A stretch of 64,000 nt of DNA from CAYPHA01 sp964410215 (GCA_964410215.1 CAYPHA010000011.1:1-64000), one strand, 5' to 3'; shown: positions 24,208-34,592, counted from the first letter of the stretch. Notes: generated from the sequence alone by a model not told the origin. Program-made: numbers and translations.

Positions 24208-27200
24208 ATGAAGCGGTTTATATTTTTATTTTTGATATACATGCAGGTTGTTTCGGCACAAACGTACCGGATCGAGCACGATCCTGCTCAGGTTTCGATC
24301 GAACAACTGGGAACGGTGCAGAAGGTGCAACTGAAGGGAATAACGGATATCTCCACGATCGACCGGAAAGAGGGTGATCCGGAATTACCGGTTTACTATT
24401 ACAGGATATTGCTTTCACCCGGTGAAAAGGTGGCGTCATACGCGATATCCGGAACGGAGTGGGAAGAGGTTGCCCGGGAAATTTCGGTAAAACCGTCTGA
24501 GACACTATGGCATCAGTATGCTGAAAAGAAAGAGCTTTCCGCCGATAAACTGCCTGCACGCGGTATGTATCCCGCTGAAAATATCGTTTATGACGGGATT
24601 CAGCATCTGCATGGCTATCCGATTGCCCATTTCAGGATTTACCCTTTCCGCTATGATTCGGAAAATAATAGGCTTGAATTAATGCGGTCGGTGGATGTAT
24701 CCATAGAAAAAGAACAGAGCGGCGAGCAATCGATATACCGTGAAGTGGCAACAGAATGGGACCGACAGTCATTAAGCCGGCAACTGGAAAACCTCGTTGA
24801 CAATGTGGAACAGGTTCCCGGAGCGATGATGATGTCAGAAACCCTTACTCCGGGCGGTATGATGCGCCTTGATGATCTTGACCGCTATGTTGTCATCACC
24901 AGTGACGCCCTCAGGGATGCCTATCTGCCGCTGGTCGAGTGGAAGACACGCAAGGGTGTACCGGCCGCCATTGTAACCATCGAAGAAATCCGAAACCGGT
25001 TTCCGGAAGGTAAAGACGATGCCGAACGAATTCGCAATTTTATCCGGTACAGTTATCGTCAAAGAGGTACCGTCTTTGTGCTCATGGGCGGTGATACGGA
25101 TATTGTCCCCACACGTGTCGTCACAACCGGATATTACACCTTTCCGACGGACTATTATTATTCCGACCTCGACGGCAGCTGGAATGCGGACCAGGATGAG
25201 ATCTTCGGAGAAGCGGCCGATGAACTGGAAGCGTATCCCGAAGTCTATGTAAGCCGTATCCCGGTGCGTACAAACGCCGAAGTCAGCCGGTTTATCTCGC
25301 GTTTGTTTAAGTATGAAAAACTGGAAGGTGTCGTGGATCCCGATTATTTCTCGCGTGTATTGTACCTGGCAGCGAACCTCAAACGTGATAATGACGGCCG
25401 TGATCTGATCCTGAACCATGTGGATCCACAGATTAACCCGGATTTTGACAGGGTTATGATCACCCAGACGGCCGATGTGGGCTCGGACGGTTCCGTGGCG
25501 ATGAACGAGCTCAATAAAAACTATGGCATCATTTTCTCGGAAGCACACGGCGCCTATCATACCTTCCGTCCCGGCGCATCCGGTTCGAATATCTATAATT
25601 ATATGATTGAGGATATTGCAAACCAGGAACCGGGAATCTGGTATATGGCCAGTTGTGAGACGAATGATATCCTCAAACGTGCCATTTCCGAAGTTTTTAT
25701 GCTCGCCGAGAATGGTGGCGGTGTGGCCTATATCGGTAATACAAGCTGGGAATATCCTTTCAGCGGCATTTACCTTCAGAAGGAATTTTTTAATCTGGTG
25801 TTTTCCCGGGGGTATACGCACCTCGCCGAAGCGCATTTCCTGTCGCGTTATCCTTACCTTGGTCATATAAGCAGCGAAGGGCCGGCCCGCGTTATCGTAT
25901 TTTCTACCCTCGTCCTGGGCGATCCGGAAATGCCGGTCTGGACGGCGAGGCCGGTTCCCGTTTCTCCGGAAGAAGCGGTACAGATAAAACAGGGATATAA
26001 TGAAACAGATGTCAGCGTTATCTTTCCGGAAACCGGTTTGCCCGTCTCTCACGCCCGGGTCGTATTGTATCAGCCGGGCGGTATCTATTATGCGGCACAG
26101 ACTGATGAATCGGGTGTGGCGCGTCTGGCATTTACCGTTACGGAAGAAACACCGGTGCATGTGACGATCGTTAAACAAAACGCCATCCCCTATGAGGCAA
26201 CGATCCCTGTAAATGAAAGCTCCGGTCCCCGACTGGAAATAGAGGATGTTACTCTGAGCGAAATAACCGGAAATGGAAACGATCGATGTGAGCCTGGGGA
26301 AACCTTCGAATTCATGGTTACCTTTAAGAATTCTGGAGCCGAGTCTTTCCATAGTGCCCTGATCAGTGAACTGACAAGTGTCCATCCCGCCGTTGTGCTG
26401 CAGGACAGTATTTTTGAATGGCCAGAGATTCCGGATATCGGTCAGAGCGTTTCCACGGGACCATATACCTTTCAGACCGCACGGACAATACAACAGGATA
26501 CGACCCTGGTCTTTCATCTGACGGTCCGTAAACATGATGGAACGGCAGGGGTTTTTGCGATGGACGTACCCCTGAAAGCCGGCCGGATTGGTATCTGTAA
26601 CCGAACGGTAGATTCGGAACCAGATCCGGACAACCCGGGCTATACTGTAACGTACATCGATTTGTGCCTTGAAAACAGAGGTGCGGGTACGTCCACCGGC
26701 GTGGTGGCTGAGCTCACCGGATTACCGGATAGTATCATTGTCATTAACCGTACGATACAGTATGGTGATATCGAACCGGGTTCAGAAAAGTGGGGCCGGC
26801 AGCGTTTCAGCGTTTCGCATCCCGGCCTTCCGGATGCCTTGTCTTTCGGACTGCAACTGACGGATCAGAACGGACAGACGCGCAAACAAACACTGAACCT
26901 GACAGCACCGAGCCGTCCCGGAGCGGTCTGGTTTACACCCTTTGATGCCCAGTCTATTGCATTGCATTGGGAGGCGGTCTCCGATAAAGATATAATGGGA
27001 TATCATATTTACAGGAAAACAGTAAAGATGGATACATTTCATAAAATCACGAAAAATCCTGTCCCCATAGCCGGATATTATGTGGATAACGGTCTGGAGG
27101 CAGGCGACATCTATGAATATAGCATCGAAACAATCGATTCTTCAGGTAATGTCAGTGAACAGTCGGAGCAGATTTTACAGGCCTGGACGTCACTTCCTTT

Positions 27201-28899
27201 TCAGCCCGGTTTTCCGCTCCAGCTCGATCTGAAATCAATCGGTTCCGAGATGAATGGAATACAGGCCGTTGATCTGGACAATAATGGATTGCGGGAGATC
27301 GTGGCAAGCGGCGCGAATGGTGTGCTGGAAGTGCTGGATTCGGAAGGTCTGGTAATATCGTTTGTTAGTGACATGGAAGGCAACCTGACCGCACCGGCAA
27401 TCGGTAACGTCTATGGTGACGCGGCTGATGAAGTGGTGGTCAGTTCTTACACGGAAGGGCAGAATATCAACGGTATCTATGTTATCAATCCCCTGTCCGG
27501 AGCGGTTATCCATCACATCAACCTGGGATACAATGCGCCGACCCATGCCTTGCTTGATGATCTTGACGGAGATGATCTGGATGAAATCATCGTCATGACG
27601 CATGCGGCCAACGCACCGGAAGGACCCAGGGAGAGCCGCTTATTTATATGGAGAAGCACGGGTAGCGCATGGCATACTTTCCCAGGATGGCCGCAGGAGG
27701 GATACCCGTTCACATCGAAAATCAATCTGGGCAATCCAGCCGTTGGTGATCTGAGCGGGAACGGTAAAAAGAATATCGTTGTTGGCAGTTATTACGGGGA
27801 CCTGTACTGCTTTCAGCCTGCAGATTCTTCCGGCCCGGTGTGGATTAAATCCTATCCCGGTATTTTGAACAGCCCGCTCAGCCTGGCGGATATCAATCGT
27901 GATGGTACAAAAGAAATCGTAGCGACGGCGCCACGCGAAGACAAATTATATGTCTTTAAACATGATGGCGATCCTCTTCCGGGCTGGGAAGGCGGAAAAG
28001 ATGTGGACCCGACCGACCCGTACTCCCGCACCTCGCCGGCTGTGATCGGGAATATGGATGACGATGCGTTTCTTGAAATTGTGATGGTGGGCCGGCGTAA
28101 TGTCTATGTGTTTGAACATACCGGTGTGCTTGCGGAAGGCTGGCCAGTAGCCGTTCGAAATGGAAACAGTTATATCGATGATGATCCGAAACCATGGGGT
28201 GTCTATTCCAGCCCGGTCCTTGCGGATCTGGATGTAAATGGTGTTACGGATATCGTATTTGTCACTTCGAACGGAAAACTGAATGCATTGGACGGTGTCA
28301 GCGGAAAACCGGTTGTCGGTTTTCCGGTGGATATCAATAATTCCCTGGTCAGGGGGCAATCGCCTCTTGTAACGGATCTTGACCTGGACGGCGACCTGGA
28401 AATTCTGCTCATCGGTCATGATGGTATTTTGATGACCTGGGATATGCCCTACACCTATAGCGGGGAAATTTACCTGGAATGGCCGGGGCCCATGGCGAAT
28501 AACAAAAATTCCGGACATTATTTACCGCAGAAAATCACCCAGAATCCCAATGCCCTGGTCTCCGAAGAGGGCCAGGGGGCCATACCCGCACAATTTGTCC
28601 TGGAACAGAATTACCCCAATCCGTTTAACCCGGAAACGACGATACGGTACCGGATTACCGATCCATTTTCTGTAGCGACGCAAAATATTGCGTCGCTACA
28701 GAATGTCGAATTAACCGTCCATAATATAATCGGTCAAAAAATCGCCACATTGGTATCGGGAAAACAACCGGTGGGCCATTATACGGTTCAATGGAATGCG
28801 CGGGCATTCCCCAGCGGGGTTTATTTTTACCGTCTGACGGTCAGTAATGAGAACAACCGGGCTTTTCAACACACCCGCAAGATGGTGCTGCTGAAATAA
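24208..28899 (+). CDS. secreted C25 (gingipain-type) cysteine peptidase with FG-GAP repeats and T9SS sorting domain
   Basis: A 1563-residue exported protein. I start it at ATG 24208, which opens a signal peptide (KRFIFLFLIYMQVVSAQ); an upstream in-frame ATG at 24133 adds 25 non-signal residues. After a propeptide (to about 230) comes the C25 domain with the catalytic dyad H447 (SEAHGAYH) and C483 (YMASCETND). Then Ig-like domains, a fibronectin type III domain (near 900-990), and FG-GAP/VCBS repeats (about 1000-1440) with calcium-type loops such as DLDGDDLDE and DLDLDGDLE. The C-terminal domain begins NYPNPFNPETTIRYRI and ends KMVLLK, a type A T9SS signal. It would act outside the cell in protein breakdown. 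A palindromic element is inserted in the sorting domain. Confidence 0.92.
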   Translation: MKRFIFLFLIYMQVVSAQTYRIEHDPAQVSIEQLGTVQKVQLKGITDISTIDRKEGDPELPVYYYRILLSPGEKVASYAISGTEWEEVAREISVKPSETLWHQYAEKKELSADKLPARGMYPAENIVYDGIQHLHGYPIAHFRIYPFRYDSENNRLELMRSVDVSIEKEQSGEQSIYREVATEWDRQSLSRQLENLVDNVEQVPGAMMMSETLTPGGMMRLDDLDRYVVITSDALRDAYLPLVEWKTRKGVPAAIVTIEEIRNRFPEGKDDAERIRNFIRYSYRQRGTVFVLMGGDTDIVPTRVVTTGYYTFPTDYYYSDLDGSWNADQDEIFGEAADELEAYPEVYVSRIPVRTNAEVSRFISRLFKYEKLEGVVDPDYFSRVLYLAANLKRDNDGRDLILNHVDPQINPDFDRVMITQTADVGSDGSVAMNELNKNYGIIFSEAHGAYHTFRPGASGSNIYNYMIEDIANQEPGIWYMASCETNDILKRAISEVFMLAENGGGVAYIGNTSWEYPFSGIYLQKEFFNLVFSRGYTHLAEAHFLSRYPYLGHISSEGPARVIVFSTLVLGDPEMPVWTARPVPVSPEEAVQIKQGYNETDVSVIFPETGLPVSHARVVLYQPGGIYYAAQTDESGVARLAFTVTEETPVHVTIVKQNAIPYEATIPVNESSGPRLEIEDVTLSEITGNGNDRCEPGETFEFMVTFKNSGAESFHSALISELTSVHPAVVLQDSIFEWPEIPDIGQSVSTGPYTFQTARTIQQDTTLVFHLTVRKHDGTAGVFAMDVPLKAGRIGICNRTVDSEPDPDNPGYTVTYIDLCLENRGAGTSTGVVAELTGLPDSIIVINRTIQYGDIEPGSEKWGRQRFSVSHPGLPDALSFGLQLTDQNGQTRKQTLNLTAPSRPGAVWFTPFDAQSIALHWEAVSDKDIMGYHIYRKTVKMDTFHKITKNPVPIAGYYVDNGLEAGDIYEYSIETIDSSGNVSEQSEQILQAWTSLPFQPGFPLQLDLKSIGSEMNGIQAVDLDNNGLREIVASGANGVLEVLDSEGLVISFVSDMEGNLTAPAIGNVYGDAADEVVVSSYTEGQNINGIYVINPLSGAVIHHINLGYNAPTHALLDDLDGDDLDEIIVMTHAANAPEGPRESRLFIWRSTGSAWHTFPGWPQEGYPFTSKINLGNPAVGDLSGNGKKNIVVGSYYGDLYCFQPADSSGPVWIKSYPGILNSPLSLADINRDGTKEIVATAPREDKLYVFKHDGDPLPGWEGGKDVDPTDPYSRTSPAVIGNMDDDAFLEIVMVGRRNVYVFEHTGVLAEGWPVAVRNGNSYIDDDPKPWGVYSSPVLADLDVNGVTDIVFVTSNGKLNALDGVSGKPVVGFPVDINNSLVRGQSPLVTDLDLDGDLEILLIGHDGILMTWDMPYTYSGEIYLEWPGPMANNKNSGHYLPQKITQNPNALVSEEGQGAIPAQFVLEQNYPNPFNPETTIRYRITDPFSVATQNIASLQNVELTVHNIIGQKIATLVSGKQPVGHYTVQWNARAFPSGVYFYRLTVSNENNRAFQHTRKMVLLK
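28668..28703. repeat. 36-bp palindrome inserted in frame in the peptidase gene
   Basis: Two perfect 16-base arms (28668-28683 and 28688-28703) around a 4-base AATA centre; the core arm is CTGTAGCGACGCAA. It adds about 12 residues (SVATQNIASLQN) to the T9SS sorting domain exactly where the family has a short turn between two strands. The TGTAGCGACGCAA type of palindrome resembles REP-like intergenic elements seen in other phyla. A copy inside a gene is uncommon. Confidence 0.85.
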
Positions 28900-28948
28900 C
28901 AGATACTTATGTCTCCACTTACAAAGATCCCAAAGGGATGACAAAAAA

Positions 28949-29009
28949 AGGTAGCAGGTGTCAGAATTCAGGAGACAGAAGGATCTCTGCTACCTGCTTC
29001 CTGTCTCCT
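28949..29009. repeat. interleaved inverted repeats between convergent genes
   Basis: Four perfect 9-base segments lie in the order A (28949-28957, AGGTAGCAG), B (28970-28978, AGGAGACAG), A-reverse-complement (28987-28995) and B-reverse-complement (29001-29009). The order allows either stem, or both as an H-type pseudoknot. It lies in the 170-base gap between the peptidase and lpdA 3' ends. It may be a repeat element or take part in termination. Confidence 0.6.
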
Positions 29010-29069
29010 TGTACTTCTATATACACCTTGCTCCGCTTAATAGGGGGAACAAACGCCCAGAAAACTATT

Positions 29070-30494
29070 TCATTTTCTTTTTGGCCGGTACACATGCGTG
29101 CTCTGGCCAAAGAACATTTCAGCGGATTCCATGACTGTTTCAGACAGCGTGGGATGGGGATGGATCGATAATTTTACATCGGTAGCCAGGGCAGCCATTT
29201 CAATGGCCAGCACACCCTCGGCGATCAGTTCTCCGGCACCGGCTCCACAGATTCCCATTCCCAGAATCCGTTCCGTCTCCGGATCGATGATCAGTTTGGT
29301 CAGGCCGTCCGTGCGATCCATGGTCATAGCTCTTCCTGACGCGGCCCAGGGGAAGCGCATTACCTTAACCGGAATATTTTTATCTTTGGCTTCGGTTTCC
29401 GTAAGACCGCACCAGGCCAGTTCGGGATCGGTAAAGACAACGGCCGGGATGGCTACCGGTTCAAAGGCAACTTTATGTCCGGCGATGGCTTCCACGGCAA
29501 CCCGGCCTTCCGCAGAAGCCTTGTGAGCCAGCATGGGCTCACCGGCAATATCGCCTATCGCATAAACAGAAGGTTCGGCTGTCATGCGCCTGGCATCCAC
29601 TTCAACAAATCCCTTGCTGTCAATTTTAACCCGGGTGTTTTCAAGTCCGATATTCTCGCTGTTCGGCTTGCGCCCGATGGAAACCATTACTTTATCGAAC
29701 TTCATTTCAGAAGCGGGCAGATCATCACCTTCGAAGCGGACTTTAATGCCGCTCTTCACTTCTTTCATCTCGACGACTTTGGTATTGAGCAGGATATTTT
29801 CAAATTTTGCTTCGAGGCGTTTATGCAGAACTTTTGCCAGATCCCGGTCGGCACCCGGCAGAATGCCCGGGAGCATCTCGACAACGGTCACTTTCGTGCC
29901 AAGGGCGGCGTAAACGGACCCCATTTCCAGGCCGATATAGCCACCACCGACAACGAGCATCGTCGACGGAATATCATCCAGCTCGAGTGCGCCGGTCGAG
30001 TTCAATACGCGTTTGCTGTCCGGAATGAGACCGGGTATGGTCGCCGGTCGGGAACCGGTAGCCAGTACCGCATAATCGAATTGAAGCGCATATTTATCGC
30101 CTTCAATCGGGGTTAATTCCAGCGTATGGTCATCTGTGAAGATGGCTCGTCCCTGTATGTGTTTTATTTTACGTTGTTTGATGAGCTGACCCAAACCGCC
30201 GGTCAGTTTTGTAACCACGCTGTTTTTCCAGGAACGCAGCTTATCAATATCAATCTGAGGTTTTTCAAACGTAACACCCCAGTTCTTCGCTTCTTCCGCT
30301 TCGGAAACAAGCTTGGCGATATGTAAAAGCGCTTTGGATGGAATACAGCCGCGATACAGGCAGACCCCTCCCGGATTCGGTTCAGGATCAATCAGGGTAA
30401 CTTCAAGGCCGAGGTCGGCCGCCAGAAAGGCCGCTGCATATCCCCCGGGCCCTCCTCCGATAACTGCGAGATGTGTTTTTTCATGTGTCGACAT
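29070..30494 (-). CDS. lpdA: dihydrolipoyl dehydrogenase (E3)
   Basis: A 474-residue FAD disulfide oxidoreductase that reoxidises the lipoyl group of the pyruvate dehydrogenase complex with NAD. The FAD motif GGGPGGYAAA is at the N-terminus. The redox-active cysteines are in GGVCLYRGCIPSK, the NAD site is VVGGGYIGLEMGS, and the C-terminal HPHPTLSE holds the base His and Glu. It is the last gene of the run aceE-aceF-lpdA, 31 bases after aceF, and serves this complex and perhaps others. Confidence 0.96.
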   Translation of the reverse strand: MSTHEKTHLAVIGGGPGGYAAAFLAADLGLEVTLIDPEPNPGGVCLYRGCIPSKALLHIAKLVSEAEEAKNWGVTFEKPQIDIDKLRSWKNSVVTKLTGGLGQLIKQRKIKHIQGRAIFTDDHTLELTPIEGDKYALQFDYAVLATGSRPATIPGLIPDSKRVLNSTGALELDDIPSTMLVVGGGYIGLEMGSVYAALGTKVTVVEMLPGILPGADRDLAKVLHKRLEAKFENILLNTKVVEMKEVKSGIKVRFEGDDLPASEMKFDKVMVSIGRKPNSENIGLENTRVKIDSKGFVEVDARRMTAEPSVYAIGDIAGEPMLAHKASAEGRVAVEAIAGHKVAFEPVAIPAVVFTDPELAWCGLTETEAKDKNIPVKVMRFPWAASGRAMTMDRTDGLTKLIIDPETERILGMGICGAGAGELIAEGVLAIEMAALATDVKLSIHPHPTLSETVMESAEMFFGQSTHVYRPKRK

Positions 30495-30525
30495 TATATG
30501 CTCCGTTTAAACGCGTTTTCCACGC

Positions 30526-31860
30526 TTATCCTTCAAGTGATAATAAAAAGGGTTGTTCCAGTGCCTGTGATATCCAGCTCAGAAAGCGCATGGCATCCGC
30601 ACCGTCTATAATACGGTGATCATAGGTCAGGGACAAAGGCAACAAAAGACGGGGCACAAATTCATCGTCCTTGTATACCGGCTCCATTTTTCCCCTGGAG
30701 ACACCGAGAATGGCCACTTCCGGGCTGTTGACAATCGGTGTAAAGGCCGTACCTCCGATACCGCCCAGGTTGGAGATGCTGAAATTCCCGCCCTGCATTT
30801 CATCGAGGGAAAGTTTTTTATTACGTGCTTTTTCGGCAAGCCGGGTCATTTCCACGGCAATTTCGATGATATTTTTCTGGTCCACGTCTTTAATAACCGG
30901 AACCAGAAGTCCCCGATCCGTATCGACCGCAATACCGATGTTGTAATACTTCTTATAAATGATTTCCTTGTTCTGCATATCGATACTGCTGTTGAACTGT
31001 GGGAATTGATGGAGTGCGGCTTCCACGAATTTGGTCAGTATGGCCGTCATCGTCAGTTTGCCGCCAGCGGCTTCGGCCTTTTTGGCATATTGTTTTCTCA
31101 GTTTTTCGATTTCCGTAATGTCAGCTTTCTCAAACTGGGTAACCTGGGGGATGGTTGCCCAGGCATAACTGAGGTGGGTGGCGGTTTTCTGACGTACATT
31201 GCTCATGGACTGTGTATCCACCTGTCCCCATTTCGAAAAATCGGGTAACGGTTCGGCATCAAATCCTTTAAATACGGAAGATTGCGCCGAGCGCTGGCGG
31301 TTAAGGAGCTTGGAATAGCTCTTTACATCGTCAACGGAGATGCGTCCTCCCGGTCCGGTTCCGGGCACCTGGTTGATATCGATGCCGATTTCCCGTGCGA
31401 AACGACGCACGGAAGGGGCGGCCGGTGCGATATCCCCGGGCGACCTGGCGGGTTCAAAGGAAACCGCTTTCTGTTCAGTCGCGGGTGCAGGTGTTTTTTC
31501 CTCCTTATCTGCCTCCGGTTTTTTCTCAGCTGCCGGCGCTTCTTCATCCGCGGCGGCAGCCGGTTGCTGATCCTCTGCAGCTGTTGATGACTCCGGTTCC
31601 GGCGCTTTCTTTTCCGCGGTTGTACCGGCGTCAAACTCCAGAATGGGCTGCCCGACTTTTACTTCATCACCTTCTTTTATCATGATTTTTTTTACTACAC
31701 CTTCGGATTCGAAAGGGAGCTCAATCACAGCTTTATCCGTCTCCAGCTCAAGGATCGCCTGATCAGGAGAGATACTGTCACCTACCGAAACCATGATCGA
31801 TGTTATGGTTCCCGAGACAATACCTTCACCGAGGTCAGGAAGTTTAAATTCTGTTGCCAT
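30526..31860 (-). CDS. aceF: pyruvate dehydrogenase E2, dihydrolipoamide acetyltransferase
   Basis: A 444-residue E2 core protein. Domain order: one lipoyl domain (1-80, lipoylated Lys in LETDKAVIE), a long Glu/Ala/Pro/Lys linker (about 82-140), a peripheral subunit-binding domain (PSVRRFAREIGID to GGRISVDDV) and the catalytic domain (about 215-444) with YDHRIIDGADA. A single lipoyl domain is fewer than the three of E. coli. It lies between aceE and lpdA, 41 bases from aceE, in one operon. Confidence 0.95.
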   Translation of the reverse strand: MATEFKLPDLGEGIVSGTITSIMVSVGDSISPDQAILELETDKAVIELPFESEGVVKKIMIKEGDEVKVGQPILEFDAGTTAEKKAPEPESSTAAEDQQPAAAADEEAPAAEKKPEADKEEKTPAPATEQKAVSFEPARSPGDIAPAAPSVRRFAREIGIDINQVPGTGPGGRISVDDVKSYSKLLNRQRSAQSSVFKGFDAEPLPDFSKWGQVDTQSMSNVRQKTATHLSYAWATIPQVTQFEKADITEIEKLRKQYAKKAEAAGGKLTMTAILTKFVEAALHQFPQFNSSIDMQNKEIIYKKYYNIGIAVDTDRGLLVPVIKDVDQKNIIEIAVEMTRLAEKARNKKLSLDEMQGGNFSISNLGGIGGTAFTPIVNSPEVAILGVSRGKMEPVYKDDEFVPRLLLPLSLTYDHRIIDGADAMRFLSWISQALEQPFLLSLEG

Positions 31861-31901
31861 GATATTTCCTTAATTTTCAAAAATGTCCGTTCAAATATTT
31901 T

Positions 31902-34592
31902 TTAACTGATCATGGGATTGGCTTTTTCCGGATCGATATCCATTTCTTTTATCGCTTTGGTTACGACTTCCGGTTTAACCTGTCCCTCTTTCATGAGCAT
32001 GTACAGAGATGCCAGGACGATATAGCGTTCGTCGACCTCGAAGAAATTTCGCAAATGCCGGCGTCCGTCACTGCGTCCGAAACCATCAGTGCCCAGGCTG
32101 AACATGGGTCCGGGAATCCATTTTGCGATGGACTCGGGTAACGCCTTGACATAATCGCTTGCGGCAACAAAAACACTTCCGGTATTTTTCAGCAGACCGG
32201 TTACATAGGGAACCTTTGCTTTCTTATCCGGATGAAAAAGGTTCCAGCGCTCTGTATCGATGGCATCCTGGTGCAATTCCTTGTAGCTGGTCACACTCCA
32301 GACATCCGCAGCGACTTTATATTTATCAGCAAGTAGTTTCTGTGCTGACAGCACTTTATTCAGGATGGCGCCGCTTCCAAGCAGTTGTACTTTCATTTTC
32401 GCGTTTTTGAGGCTGGAGGCCTTGAACTTGTACATACCCTTTATGATGCCCTCTTTGATGTTTTTGCCTTTGGGCATGGCCGGTTGTACATAGTTTTCAT
32501 TCATTACCGTCAGATAATAGAACACGGGTTCCTGTTTGACATACATGCGTTCGATACCGTCACGAATGATCACGGCCAGCTCATAGGCAAAAGCAGGATC
32601 ATAGGCTTTAAGATTCGGATAGGGATATGCCAGCAGATGACTGTTGCCGTCCTGATGCTGCAGACCCTCGCCGGCCAGTGTCGTGCGCCCGGCAGTGCCC
32701 CCCAGCAGGAAGCCCCGGGCCCGCATATCACCGGCCGCCCAGATCAGATCGCCGATACGCTGTAAACCAAACATGGAGTAAAATATAAAGAAGGGTATGG
32801 TATTGATGCCGTGATTGGCATAGGCCGTGGCTGCAGCGATAAAGGTCGACATGGAACCGGCTTCCGTTATGCCTTCCTCGAATATCTGACCGTCTTTGGC
32901 TTCTTTATAATAAAGCAGACTTTCCTTATCAACCGGCTCATAAAGCTGACCGACGTGTGAATAGATGCCGATCTGTCTGAAAAGCGCTTCCATGCCGAAG
33001 GTGCGTGCCTCGTCCGGAACGATGGGAACGATGAGATCTCCCAGTTCTTTATCACGAAGCAGCTTGGACAGCACGCGGACAAACACCATGGTTGTAGAGA
33101 CTTCCCGGTCCTGGGTGCCTTCATAAAACTCCTCAAACAGGGATTCGGCCGGTGTCTTTACTGCGGTGCTCTTAATCCGCCGTGTCGGCATATAACCGTT
33201 CAGCTGCTTCCTTCTTTCATGAAGATATTGCATTTCCGGGGAATCATCATCCGGTTTATAAAAAGGAACGGTATCGATGTCTTCATCCGAAATGGGGATA
33301 CCAAACCGGGAGCGGAATTCGCGCAGTTCCTGCTCGTTGAGCTTTTTCTGCTGGTGTGTTATATTTTTACCTTCACCCGCTTCACCGAGACCATAACCTT
33401 TAACGGTACGGGCAAGTATCACCGTCGGAGCGCCCTTATGTTCGGTTGCCGCTTTGAAGGCGGCATACACTTTTTCCGGATCATGACCTCCCAGGCGAAG
33501 CTTGGCCAGCTGGTCATCGGAAAGGTGTTCCACCATTTTCAGCAGTTGCGGGTATTTACCCCAGAAATGTTTGCGGAGATAAGCACCGCCCTTAACGACA
33601 TAATTCTGATATTCCCCGTCGACGACTTCTCCCATGCGTTTTACCAGCCATCCTTCGGTGTCCCGGGCCAGCAGCGGATCCCAGTCGCTGCCCCAGATTG
33701 CTTTTATCACATTCCAGCCGGCGCCGCGAAATACCGTTTCCAGTTCCTGGATGACTTTTCCGTTCCCGCGTACAGGGCCGTCAAGCCGCTGAAGGTTGCA
33801 GTTAATGACGAAAATAAGATTGTCCAGATTCTCCCTTGTTGCCAGCGAAATGGCCCCGAGGGCTTCCGGTTCGTCGGTTTCGCCGTCTCCCAGAAATGCC
33901 CAGACCTTCTCTCCGGTGGATTCCTTTAAACCGCGGTCCTCCAGATAGCGGTTAAAGCGGGCCTGGTATATAGCCATAATCGGTCCCAGTCCCATGGAAA
34001 CCGTGGCGAACTGCCAGAAATCGGGTTTCAGCCAGGGATGGGGATAGGATGGCAATCCCGGGCTGGTATGTCCTTCATGTCGGAAATTTTTCAGTTCATC
34101 CATGCTGAGGCGCCCCTCCAGAAAAGCCCGGGCATAGATACCAGGTGAGGCATGTCCCTGGAAATAGACCATATCGCCTGAAAACTTATCGGTTGGTGCC
34201 CGGAAAAAATGGTTAAAACCGATCTCATACAGGGTAGCGGCGGAAGCATAGGTTGAAATGTGGCCGCCGATACCGTTTTCCACCCGGTTGGCACGGACCA
34301 CCATGGCCATCGCATTCCAGCGGATGATGCTCTTGATGCGGCGCTCAATCTCACGGCTTCCCGGGAAAACCGGTTGCTCTGACGCCGGAATGGAGTTGAT
34401 ATGCGGTGTGCTGGCCGTAAACGGAAGTTTGATGCCGGACGCATAGGCGCGCATCTGCAGTTCACTCAGTAGTTTTTTTACCCGTTCGTCACCACCATGC
34501 TGGATGACATAATCCAGGGATTCCAGCCATTCTTTTATTTCAATAAGCTCGATATCCTCGTCTAAGTGGTTCATTTTTTGTTCTGTACTCAT
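31902..34592 (-). CDS. aceE: pyruvate dehydrogenase E1, homodimeric type
   Basis: An 896-residue thiamine diphosphate enzyme, the usual size of AceE (887 in E. coli). The TPP motif starts with GDGETDEPEALGA and runs to the Asn of FVINCNLQRLDGPVRGN. HASPGIYARAFLEG and the GGTAGRTTLAGEGLQHQDGNSH loop (inner key part TTLAGEGLQHQDG) are AceE marks. It decarboxylates pyruvate and acetylates the E2 lipoyl group. First gene of the aceE-aceF-lpdA operon. It is not the two-subunit PdhAB type found in many FCB bacteria. Confidence 0.96.
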   Translation of the reverse strand: MSTEQKMNHLDEDIELIEIKEWLESLDYVIQHGGDERVKKLLSELQMRAYASGIKLPFTASTPHINSIPASEQPVFPGSREIERRIKSIIRWNAMAMVVRANRVENGIGGHISTYASAATLYEIGFNHFFRAPTDKFSGDMVYFQGHASPGIYARAFLEGRLSMDELKNFRHEGHTSPGLPSYPHPWLKPDFWQFATVSMGLGPIMAIYQARFNRYLEDRGLKESTGEKVWAFLGDGETDEPEALGAISLATRENLDNLIFVINCNLQRLDGPVRGNGKVIQELETVFRGAGWNVIKAIWGSDWDPLLARDTEGWLVKRMGEVVDGEYQNYVVKGGAYLRKHFWGKYPQLLKMVEHLSDDQLAKLRLGGHDPEKVYAAFKAATEHKGAPTVILARTVKGYGLGEAGEGKNITHQQKKLNEQELREFRSRFGIPISDEDIDTVPFYKPDDDSPEMQYLHERRKQLNGYMPTRRIKSTAVKTPAESLFEEFYEGTQDREVSTTMVFVRVLSKLLRDKELGDLIVPIVPDEARTFGMEALFRQIGIYSHVGQLYEPVDKESLLYYKEAKDGQIFEEGITEAGSMSTFIAAATAYANHGINTIPFFIFYSMFGLQRIGDLIWAAGDMRARGFLLGGTAGRTTLAGEGLQHQDGNSHLLAYPYPNLKAYDPAFAYELAVIIRDGIERMYVKQEPVFYYLTVMNENYVQPAMPKGKNIKEGIIKGMYKFKASSLKNAKMKVQLLGSGAILNKVLSAQKLLADKYKVAADVWSVTSYKELHQDAIDTERWNLFHPDKKAKVPYVTGLLKNTGSVFVAASDYVKALPESIAKWIPGPMFSLGTDGFGRSDGRRHLRNFFEVDERYIVLASLYMLMKEGQVKPEVVTKAIKEMDIDPEKANPMIS

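Noticed and set aside
24835..26535. A 566-codon open frame antisense to the C25 peptidase gene
   Set aside because: Its translation lacks any domain-like pattern and it mirrors a real gene with clear catalytic residues; it is a codon-bias shadow.
28915..28945. ATCCC-AAA-GGGAT hairpin followed by A-run after the C25 peptidase as a terminator
   Set aside because: The stem is only 5 bp, and on the plus strand it is followed by A rather than T.
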